The notes under the pieces were generated by a model. That model saw only the letters and a program-made list of their open reading frames with translations. It searched no databases and was not told the origin of the DNA. Shown one piece after another: positions 1-6,071 of a DNA stretch of 12,500 nucleotides; position 1 is the first letter of the stretch; each line of letters begins with the position of its first letter. A program made the position numbers and the translations under genes. Source of the stretch: a bacterium (GTDB lineage Bacteria; Vulcanimicrobiota; Xenobia; Xenobiales; Xenobiaceae); assembly GCA_017444045.1 (NCBI GenBank), contig JAFSXO010000015.1, positions 1 to 12,500 of the forward strand, in the 5' to 3' direction.

Positions 1-1134
1 GCCGACCTTCATCTTGAAGGAGCGGTAAATGTTGGAGGAGCCGTCAGGCTCGCCCGCATGAGTTCCCGGGGAGTTGAGGATCAGCTCGCTGACGGGGCGG
101 CTGTTCTGGCTCTCGCCCTTCTCGATCTGCTGCAGGGTGTCGAGCAGGTCAAGACCGCCGGGGCAGAGGCGGATGCAGCGGCCGCAGCCGGTGCAAAGGG
201 CTTTGCCGAACTTTTCGGGGTAGATGTAGAATTTGTGATTTAAGCGCTGCCGCCAGCGCGAAGCCTTGCTGGGGCGGGGATTGTGCCCAGAGGTGTGCAG
301 GGTGAACAGCGGCATGGTGCAGGCATCCCAGTTCTTCTGGCGGATGCCGTGATCGCCGCGCATTTCGTCCTGCAGGTCGAAGCAGTGGCAGACGGGGCAG
401 GAGAAGGCGCAGGTGCCGCAGGCCTGGCAGCCACGCGAGGTCTTGTCCCACAGAGCCGTATCGCCGAAGTTGCCCTTGAGCGCTTCGTGTACCTTTTCGG
501 GGCTGAATCTGACGGGCACGGCCTTGTCGCAGCTCTGCCAGATATCCTCAAGCTTGTCGGCGGCCGCACCTAGCTGGGCGCCCAGCTTGACCAGCTCTTC
601 GCCCTTTTCGCTGTTGGCGGTCAGGGCGAACCTATCGTCACTCAGGGGGGTGATTAGGACTTCGCCGATGCCCTTGCCAGACGGGCTGACGCCTACCGAG
701 GTGCAGAAGCAGGCGTTATCTACGGGCTTTGTGCAGCTCAGGGTCACGAAAAAGACCTTCTTGCTGCGCTCCTCGAAGAACTTATCCTTGAAATCCCAGC
801 CGAACAGGGCCTTCTGGATCTCTTTGGCGATGGCGTCGCAGGGGCGGGCGCCGAATATGACCACGTTGGGAAAATCCATGGGGGGATCTTCCATGATCCA
901 TTCGTGCCCCTCGCGCCTTAGCTTGAGCACCGTTTCGGCCCGAGGGAACCAGGCCGCCTTGGGGCTGAGCTTGGGCAGCTCCCCGTTCAGAGCCATGGGC
1001 CCTTCCTTCCATTCCACGTACTCTACGGCGCTGTCGGTGGCCACCGGGGCGATAACCTTATAGCCGGCGGCGCGGATTTTCTTGGCCCATTCCAGCAGGG
1101 CCTGAGAGTTGATGGTTCCGCTTGATAAACTCAT
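1..1134 (-). CDS. FlxB/AsrA-like 4Fe-4S dicluster electron-transfer protein (C-terminus cut by window edge)
   Basis: The frame starts at ATG 1134 and stays open for 378 codons to base 1, so the 3' end is missing. Two ferredoxin-type motifs are clear: C236, C239, C242, C246 and C314, C317, C320, C324, each followed by proline. This spacing and the extra CPVCHC continuation (C246, C249, C251) are typical of the FlxB/AsrA-type proteins that pass electrons between a flavoprotein and partner redox subunits. An earlier cysteine group, C134, C142 and C144 (CFC), is also present and may bind metal. No membrane segment or signal peptide is visible, so a cytoplasmic location is likely. It follows the FlxCD-like gene after 18 bp, with a purine-rich GAGGGGGA about 11 bases before the ATG. 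By family layout it should link an NADH-oxidising FlxA to the Hdr subunits; this is inference. The last residues resemble the start of a FlxA/AsrB-type flavoprotein, so a fusion is possible. A sulfhydrogenase or anaerobic sulfite reductase subunit is the main alternative. Confidence 0.82.
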   Translation of the reverse strand, partial: MSLSSGTINSQALLEWAKKIRAAGYKVIAPVATDSAVEYVEWKEGPMALNGELPKLSPKAAWFPRAETVLKLRREGHEWIMEDPPMDFPNVVIFGARPCDAIAKEIQKALFGWDFKDKFFEERSKKVFFVTLSCTKPVDNACFCTSVGVSPSGKGIGEVLITPLSDDRFALTANSEKGEELVKLGAQLGAAADKLEDIWQSCDKAVPVRFSPEKVHEALKGNFGDTALWDKTSRGCQACGTCAFSCPVCHCFDLQDEMRGDHGIRQKNWDACTMPLFTLHTSGHNPRPSKASRWRQRLNHKFYIYPEKFGKALCTGCGRCIRLCPGGLDLLDTLQQIEKGESQNSRPVSELILNSPGTHAGEPDGSSNIYRSFKMKVG

Positions 1135-1152
1135 AGTTCTCGTCATCCCCCT

Positions 1153-2487
1153 CTAGATAATAAACGTTTCTTGGTCTTTTTGGCTGAAATCGGCCTGAAG
1201 CGGGGGAACTTCGGGGTTAACTCCGGCCTGATAGCTGAAATTGTCCAAAGCCGATTTGGCTAGGGTGGCGTTTAGCATATTCAGCGGAATGTCCGCGGGG
1301 CAGGCGGTCTGGCAGGCTCCGCAGCCGATGCAGCGTCCCGCCAGATGGAAGGCGCGCACGATCAGCCAGGAGAAATTGCCCATGCCGTCGGCGGCGGTGG
1401 GGAACCACTGGGGCTGGTTCTTGTCCACATAGCACTTTTTGCAGTGGCAGATGGGGCAGGCCTGGCGGCAGGCGTAGCAGTGCAGGCAGTGCTGGCTGAC
1501 CTCTTTCCAGAAGGCAAAGCGCTCGGCCCGCGGCTTCTGCATGAACTCCGCCAGCTTCTGCATAGTCTCCGCGGAATGTCCTACGACCTGGCCTTCGGGG
1601 AACTTTTGGGCGACCTCGCCGCTCAGCTCCCTGAGGGTGCCGGTGCGCAGGTATTTGCCGTCGGCATCTAGCTCGAAAACCGTCACCTGCTCGGGATTGA
1701 GGGCGTGCTCCTGAGTGAGCACATTGAGCGAGGCCAGCTCGCGGGGACGGGCGATGACTCCGAGCTTCGGCTCGTTGGCCAGAACCGGCTCATCGCAGAG
1801 GCGCACCACGTTGACGCCTGCGGGAGGGGCGGCCAAATCCTTAAGCTCCTCGGCGCTCTCAAACCAGTCGGGAGAGGTGCGCTTGAGGGTGGGACGGCTG
1901 CGCCAGCCCAGAACCTTGGCCACCTTTTCTTCGCTAAAGGCCTGCTGAACGGTTTTAAGCAGCGCATCTTCGGCGGGCTTGGCCTCGGTAAAGGCCATTT
2001 TGGCCGCGATGGCGGCTTCGGGAGCCAGCGGGGATTCTACGCAGTCGCAGAGCTCGTGCAGCTCAGTATAGGGGCCGAGCTCGGTGATCTCCTTGGTGAA
2101 ATCCGTAACCGTCTGCGCCCATTTGTTGCCCTCGGCGGCGGAGATCCAGGCCAGCTTGAGGCGGCGCAGATCGAAGCCTAGGGTATCGAGCAGGTCGCGC
2201 AGCAGCGTCCAGCGCCGGCGGGCGCGGTAGTTGCCCTCGTTATAGTGGCAGTCGCCGGGATGGCAGCCGCTGACCAGTACGCCATCGGCTCCCTGCATAA
2301 AGGCGCGCAGCACGAAGTTGATGTCGATGCGCCCCGAGCAGGGCAGCATGATGACCTTGGTGTTGGGGGGATACTGCAGGCGGCTCATGCCCGCTAGGTC
2401 GGCGCCGGTGTAAGTACACCATCTGCACACAAAGGCTACAATTTTCGGTTGAAAGTTCTCTTCGGCCATATCTTTATACCAATCCAT
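1153..2487 (-). CDS. FlxD-FlxC-type fusion: MvhD-like [2Fe-2S] domain plus 4Fe-4S dicluster domain
   Basis: This 444-residue protein has two parts. Residues about 14-145 are an MvhD/FlpD (FrhD) domain: FVCRWCTYTGADLAG carries C21 and C24, with C50, C75 and C80 following, the set expected for its [2Fe-2S] cluster. Residues about 320-420 hold two 4Fe-4S motifs, C334-C337-C340-C344 and C386-C389-C392-C396, with extra C347, C349 and C352. In methanogens MvhD bridges hydrogenase to HdrA; in Flx-Hdr complexes the equivalent FlxD bridges the NADH-oxidising module to HdrA. Stand-alone MvhD proteins are about 140 residues, so this is a fusion with a FlxC-like ferredoxin part. Its first codons overlap the end of hdrA by 14 bp. 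The second methionine (ATG at 2469, 4 bp after the hdrA stop) gives the more family-like start MAEENFQPK; neither site has a strong Shine-Dalgarno, so the start is uncertain. Cytoplasmic; function by homology, fairly sure. Confidence 0.88.
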   Translation of the reverse strand: MDWYKDMAEENFQPKIVAFVCRWCTYTGADLAGMSRLQYPPNTKVIMLPCSGRIDINFVLRAFMQGADGVLVSGCHPGDCHYNEGNYRARRRWTLLRDLLDTLGFDLRRLKLAWISAAEGNKWAQTVTDFTKEITELGPYTELHELCDCVESPLAPEAAIAAKMAFTEAKPAEDALLKTVQQAFSEEKVAKVLGWRSRPTLKRTSPDWFESAEELKDLAAPPAGVNVVRLCDEPVLANEPKLGVIARPRELASLNVLTQEHALNPEQVTVFELDADGKYLRTGTLRELSGEVAQKFPEGQVVGHSAETMQKLAEFMQKPRAERFAFWKEVSQHCLHCYACRQACPICHCKKCYVDKNQPQWFPTAADGMGNFSWLIVRAFHLAGRCIGCGACQTACPADIPLNMLNATLAKSALDNFSYQAGVNPEVPPLQADFSQKDQETFII

Positions 2488-4465
2488 TCAAAGCGGCGAA
2501 AATCTGTTTGTCGGTGTACCCGTCAAGCTCAATCGACTTGGAGGGGCAGGTGGCTACGCAGGTACCGCAGCCCTGGCAAAGACCGGCGTTTACCTTGGCT
2601 ACCTGGCGGGTGGAACCGTCGCGGGCGCGCAGGGTTTCGCGCTCGATAGCTTTGTAAGGGCAGACCGATTCGCAGGTGAAACAGCCCACGCAGCTGGACT
2701 GCAGCGGCGGAGCGCAGCGGTTTACTCTGGCGATGGTGGGCTCGCGCTGCAGCTCGGGATGGGCGAACAGCCCCAGCACCTTGGCGGCTACAGCCGATGC
2801 CTGGGAAACGGTATCGGGAATGTCCTTGGGGCCGGAGCAGGCACCGGCAAGGAAGATGCCGGCGGTGGCCGTCTCCACGGGGCGCAGCTTGGGGTGAACC
2901 TCGGTCAGCCAGCCGTCTCCGTCGTAGGCGATGCCCATGGTCTGAGCCATCTTCTGCACATCGGGCTGAGGAACCGCGGCTGTGGCCAGGACGACCATAT
3001 CGGCCTTAATCTGCAGCTGCTTGCCGCCGTCCAGCGTGTCGGCCACCATGAGGATCAGATCGTCGCCATCGGGAATGATGCGCGAAACGCGGGAGCGGAT
3101 GTAATGTACGCCGTCATGCTCGATGGTGCGGCGGTAAAACTCATCGTAGCCCTTGCCGGGGGTGCGCACGTCCATGCACATAACCCAGGCGTTGCCGTCG
3201 TGAACCTTGTGCTTGAACAGAGTGGCGTGCTTGGCCGTATACATGCAGCAGATTTTGCTGCAGTAAGCCACGTGGTTGGCCTTGTCGCGGGAGCCAGCGC
3301 ACTGCACGAAGGCTATGGTCTTTACGGGCTTGCCGTCAGAGGGGCGTTTGATCTCGCCGCTGGTGGGGCCGGAGGCCGAGGCTATGCGCTCGAACTGCAG
3401 ACCGGTGATCAGGTTGGGATGGCTTCCGCCCGCGTAGTAGGGGAATTTGTCGGTATCCATAACCTGGAAGCCCGTGGCCATGACGATAGCGCCGACATCG
3501 ACGGTGAAGTGCTCATCCTTCTGCTCGTAGTCGATGGCTCCGGCTTTGCAGATTTTGGAGCAGACGCCGCATTTGCCGGTGGTCAGCTTCATGCAGTAAT
3601 CTTTGTCGATGGTGGGCTTGGAGGGTACGGCCTGCGGGAAGGGGATGCTGATGGCCGTGCGCATGCTCATGCCTTCATCGAAGGAGCTGGGGATTTTCTT
3701 CTGCGGGCATTTCTGGGTGCAGGCGCCGCAGCCGGTGCATTTGTTCCAGTCGACATAGCGGGCTTTGCGGTGCAGGGTGACCTGGAAATTGCCGATGTAG
3801 CCGTCGACCTTTTCGACCTCGGTATACATCTCCAGCTTGATGCGCGGATTTGATGCGGCATCGACCATGCGCGGGGTCAGAATGCACTGCGAGCAGTCCA
3901 GGGTGGGGAAGGTCTCGGAAAGCTGGGACATGTGGCCGCCCAGGGAGCTGGTGCGCTCCACCAGCACTACCTCGGCACCGCCCTCGGCGAGGTCGAGGGC
4001 GCACTGAATACCCGCGATACCGCCGCCTACGACCATGACCTTTTTGGTGATGGGCACCCGGATCGGATCGAGAGGGGTGTTATTGCGCACTCTGGCCACC
4101 ACGCTGCGCACGATCTCAATAGCCTTGGCGGTAGCCTCTTCGCGGTTGGAGTGTACCCAGGAGCACTGCTCGCGCAGGTTGGCGATTTCGCACATGTAGG
4201 GGTTCAGTCCGGCCTGAGCGCAGGTACGGCGGAAGGTGCTCTCGTGCATGCGCGGTGAGCAGGAGCCGATAACCACGGCGGTTAGGCCGTGCTCTTTAAT
4301 GGCCTCGCGGATGATGGCCTGACCCGGCTCGGAACAGGTGTAGGTGTTGTCGCGGGCAAAGACTACGCCGGGGAAGCTCTTGGCCTCTTCGGCAACGCGG
4401 GCGCAGTCTACGGTTTTGCCGATGTTTTCGCCGCAATGGCAGATAAAAACGCCTATTCTGGACAT
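2474..4465 (-). CDS. hdrA: Heterodisulfide reductase subunit A, FAD-binding electron-bifurcating subunit
   Basis: HdrA carries the FAD thought to split electrons between ferredoxin and the HdrB disulfide site. The 663-residue protein has the family's full layout. An N-terminal region carries CHCG (C9, C11). A Rossmann dinucleotide fold follows, with GGGIAG at 147-152 and the acidic strand end VLVER near 168-171. C191 and C194 (CSQC) lie after it. An inserted ferredoxin domain has C243-C246-C249-C253 and a second set, C291-C299-C302-C306. The CSKICC group (C402, C406, C407) comes next, and a second flavin-fold motif, ATAGIFLAGACSGPKDIP, lies near 533-550. The C-terminal ferredoxin has C592-C595-C598-C602 and C630-C633-C636-C640. 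Length matches bacterial HdrA (about 650-660). The ATG lies 5 bp after the hdrB stop and has a good ribosome site inside the end of hdrB. No selenocysteine codon is seen. It is expected to sit in the cytoplasm at the centre of an Flx-Hdr complex. Confidence 0.95.
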   Translation of the reverse strand: MSRIGVFICHCGENIGKTVDCARVAEEAKSFPGVVFARDNTYTCSEPGQAIIREAIKEHGLTAVVIGSCSPRMHESTFRRTCAQAGLNPYMCEIANLREQCSWVHSNREEATAKAIEIVRSVVARVRNNTPLDPIRVPITKKVMVVGGGIAGIQCALDLAEGGAEVVLVERTSSLGGHMSQLSETFPTLDCSQCILTPRMVDAASNPRIKLEMYTEVEKVDGYIGNFQVTLHRKARYVDWNKCTGCGACTQKCPQKKIPSSFDEGMSMRTAISIPFPQAVPSKPTIDKDYCMKLTTGKCGVCSKICKAGAIDYEQKDEHFTVDVGAIVMATGFQVMDTDKFPYYAGGSHPNLITGLQFERIASASGPTSGEIKRPSDGKPVKTIAFVQCAGSRDKANHVAYCSKICCMYTAKHATLFKHKVHDGNAWVMCMDVRTPGKGYDEFYRRTIEHDGVHYIRSRVSRIIPDGDDLILMVADTLDGGKQLQIKADMVVLATAAVPQPDVQKMAQTMGIAYDGDGWLTEVHPKLRPVETATAGIFLAGACSGPKDIPDTVSQASAVAAKVLGLFAHPELQREPTIARVNRCAPPLQSSCVGCFTCESVCPYKAIERETLRARDGSTRQVAKVNAGLCQGCGTCVATCPSKSIELDGYTDKQIFAALNGLV

Positions 4466-4470
4466 TTGCG

Positions 4471-5352
4471 CTAGCCCTCCTCAGTGGCCGCCAGCGCAGC
4501 CGTTATAGCGTCGGTGTTGACAAAATTGCCCTCTAAGCCCAATTCCTTGGGGCTGAAGCCGTAAGCCAGTCCCATCAGCTGGGTGATAAATATGGCGGGT
4601 ATGCGCTCGTCTGCGGCCTGGAATTCGGTTTGGCGCATATCTAAATTGGTATGGCACATGGGGCAGGCCACGATAATGGCATCGGCTCCGGCCTTGCGGG
4701 CGGATTCGATAACCCTGCGCCCCAAGCGGAACACCGAAGGCTTGTCGGAGAGGGAGAAGGAAGCGCCGCAGCAGGCGGTGGCCATGGTCCAGGAGACGGG
4801 CTCGGCACCGAGGAGGCGCACCACGCGTTCCATATCCTGAGGAATCTCGGCGTTTTCCACGCCGGTAACCTTTTGGGGGCGCACCAGCAGACATCCGTAG
4901 TAGCAGGCTATCTTCAGGCCCTTGAACTTCTTTTTAATTGGCGCCTGGATTTCGGCGTCGCTCAGCTCTCTGGCCCAGTCCAGCATACTCAGGGCGCGCA
5001 TTTCTGCTAAGCCGCCTTTTTCGCGCTTGAGTGCCTTCTCCAGAGATGCGGCCTTGTCTGGGTCACTCTTTATTTGGTGCAGGGTGGTGGCCAGGCGGGA
5101 GTAGCACATGGCACAGGGGGCCAGGATTTTGCTGTGCCCAGCATCCTGGGCTTTGGCTAAGGTGTCGCCTGCCAGAGCCGTGGCCAGGGCATGATTGATG
5201 CTGTGGGCGGAAGTAGCTCCGCAGCAAAGCCAGTTGGGAATCTCCTCTAATTTGTGATCCAGGGCTTTGGCGACCAACTGCAGGGAGGTGTTGTATTCCT
5301 TCTCGGTGCCCTGCAGACTGCAGCCGGGATAGTAGGCGAAGGTGGCGCTCAC
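4471..5352 (-). CDS. hdrB: Heterodisulfide reductase subunit B (two CCG domains, disulfide-reducing site)
   Basis: HdrB holds the two noncubane 4Fe-4S clusters that reduce a disulfide. Both CCG cysteine motifs are intact in this 293-residue protein: C11, C43-C44, C80, C83, and C154, C194-C195, C230, C233. The spacing fits the CX(31-39)CCX(35-36)CXXC signature of the family. There are no membrane segments, so it is likely cytoplasmic and bound to HdrC. The start codon is GTG, and its first four bases overlap the hdrC stop (GTGA). A purine-rich GAGGAAGA stretch, which also encodes the acidic tail of HdrC, supplies the ribosome site about 7 bases upstream. In bacteria the substrate is not CoM-S-S-CoB; DsrC or another small disulfide carrier is proposed for Flx-Hdr systems, and nothing in this window decides which. 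Similar CCG proteins occur in lactate and glycolate oxidation, but the adjacent hdrC and hdrA settle the assignment. Confidence 0.95.
   Translation of the reverse strand: MSATFAYYPGCSLQGTEKEYNTSLQLVAKALDHKLEEIPNWLCCGATSAHSINHALATALAGDTLAKAQDAGHSKILAPCAMCYSRLATTLHQIKSDPDKAASLEKALKREKGGLAEMRALSMLDWARELSDAEIQAPIKKKFKGLKIACYYGCLLVRPQKVTGVENAEIPQDMERVVRLLGAEPVSWTMATACCGASFSLSDKPSVFRLGRRVIESARKAGADAIIVACPMCHTNLDMRQTEFQAADERIPAIFITQLMGLAYGFSPKELGLEGNFVNTDAITAALAATEEG
4475..4481 (-). promoter_or_regulatory. Ribosome binding site of hdrA
   Basis: AGGAGGG on the minus strand ends 9 bases before the hdrA ATG and lies just upstream of and next to the hdrB stop codon. It is a near-perfect Shine-Dalgarno sequence and supports both the chosen hdrA start and translational coupling with hdrB. 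Confidence 0.75.
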
Positions 5353-5969
5353 TGTTCTTCCTCTTCCTTTCTGAGGGCTTCAGCCGCTTCGAATACGTGT
5401 TTTACATTGTCGGCGGGGCCGCTTTTCAAGAGGCTCAGGGCGCTGCCGATGGCTCCGAACGGGCTCATTTTGCCCTTGAGCATCATCTGAGGGGCCATAT
5501 TCATGTCGGACAAAAAGTTACCGGTGCGCATTTTGTATTCGCCGACCAGAGCCACCTCATCGTTTTTGCCGGTGCGCCTGATGCAGTTGATGAACGCTTT
5601 ATGGGCGCTGACGATGTCGTATACGCGGCGGCTCTTGGCGGCCTTGCCGCGCTGTATAGCCGTTTGGCGCATGACATCCATGGTGCCGGCAATGTCTATG
5701 CCCTGAGGGCAGCGCTGGGTGCAGGTTTGGCAGCTTGCGCACATCCAAATGGTATCGGAGGTAAGCACGCGATCGCAATATTCAGCGGCAGTTTCGGGCT
5801 GATCTTTGAAAGCCTCTTCCATCTGGATTAGACGCATAATTCTTACGGGGCCCATGTCCATGCCCTCGGTGACGTTCTGAGTACAGCCCGCCGAGCAGCG
5901 CCCGCATTGGTAGCAGTCTAAGGGCGTTGTTCCAGTGGCTGACTTTACTAATTCCGCCAGAGTTTTCAA
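5349..5969 (-). CDS. hdrC: Heterodisulfide reductase subunit C (two 4Fe-4S clusters), TTG start
   Basis: HdrC passes electrons from HdrA to the HdrB active site through two cubane clusters. The 206-residue protein shows both motifs: C19-C22-C25-C29 (CYQCGRCSAGC) and C77-C80-C83-C87 (CASCQTCTQRCP). The rest is helical and soluble, ending in an acidic RKEEEEQ tail whose codons double as the hdrB ribosome site. Length is in the normal range for HdrC (about 180-200). The start is read as TTG at 5969 because a strong Shine-Dalgarno lies 7 bases upstream and the resulting N-terminus reaches the first cysteine motif at the usual distance. This is the first gene of the operon, overlapping hdrB by 4 bp, and follows a 102-bp A+T-rich gap. 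Quinone-interacting membrane HdrC/QmoC-type proteins are excluded by the absence of transmembrane helices. Confidence 0.94.
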   Translation of the reverse strand: MKTLAELVKSATGTTPLDCYQCGRCSAGCTQNVTEGMDMGPVRIMRLIQMEEAFKDQPETAAEYCDRVLTSDTIWMCASCQTCTQRCPQGIDIAGTMDVMRQTAIQRGKAAKSRRVYDIVSAHKAFINCIRRTGKNDEVALVGEYKMRTGNFLSDMNMAPQMMLKGKMSPFGAIGSALSLLKSGPADNVKHVFEAAEALRKEEEEQ

Positions 5970-5976
5970 TTTATTG

Positions 5977-5985
5977 CTCCCTCCC
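5977..5985 (-). promoter_or_regulatory. Ribosome binding site fixing the TTG start of hdrC
   Basis: GGGAGGGAG on the minus strand ends 7 bases before TTG at 5969. No ATG lies at a comparable spacing, so this site is the main reason for accepting a TTG start. Confidence 0.7.
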
Positions 5986-6012
5986 TGAAGGTAGGATCAC
6001 CAGAATTTATGA

Positions 6013-6041
6013 TTTAAACTAAAAATATTTAATTATGTCAT
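6013..6041 (-). promoter_or_regulatory. Putative promoter of the hdr-flx operon
   Basis: In the gap between hdrC and the ligase gene, an A+T-rich block (6001-6050) contains a -35-like ATGACA (6036-6041) and a -10-like TTTAAA (6013-6018), 17 bases apart on the minus strand. It would give a leader of about 40 bases before hdrC. The -10 match is imperfect and chance matches are common in such A+T-rich DNA, so this is tentative. No terminator hairpin is seen in the gap, so read-through from the ligase gene is also possible. Confidence 0.3.
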
Positions 6042-6071
6042 TGCAGATAAAATCCTGTTGCCTGTTGTAGG

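Noticed and set aside
413..1063. A 216-codon plus-strand open frame opposite the FlxB-like gene
   Set aside because: It is antisense to a frame with two 4Fe-4S motifs, is Ser/Leu-rich, and has no recognisable domain.
2759..3853. A 364-codon open frame on the plus strand, opposite hdrA
   Set aside because: It lies wholly antisense to hdrA, which has full cysteine and flavin motifs. Its translation is Gly/Ala/Val/Asp-rich without motifs, as expected from the complement of GC-rich codons.
6001..6050. Possible operator dyad in the A+T-rich block upstream of hdrC (Rex or FNR-like)
   Set aside because: TTTAA/TTAAA halves occur easily in such A+T-rich DNA, and no Rex (TTGTGAA...TTCACAA) or FNR (TTGAT...ATCAA) site matches.
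6054..6067. Tandem 7-bp repeat (CCTGTTG twice) just after the ligase stop
   Set aside because: Only two copies, no partner elsewhere seen, and no hairpin; likely chance.
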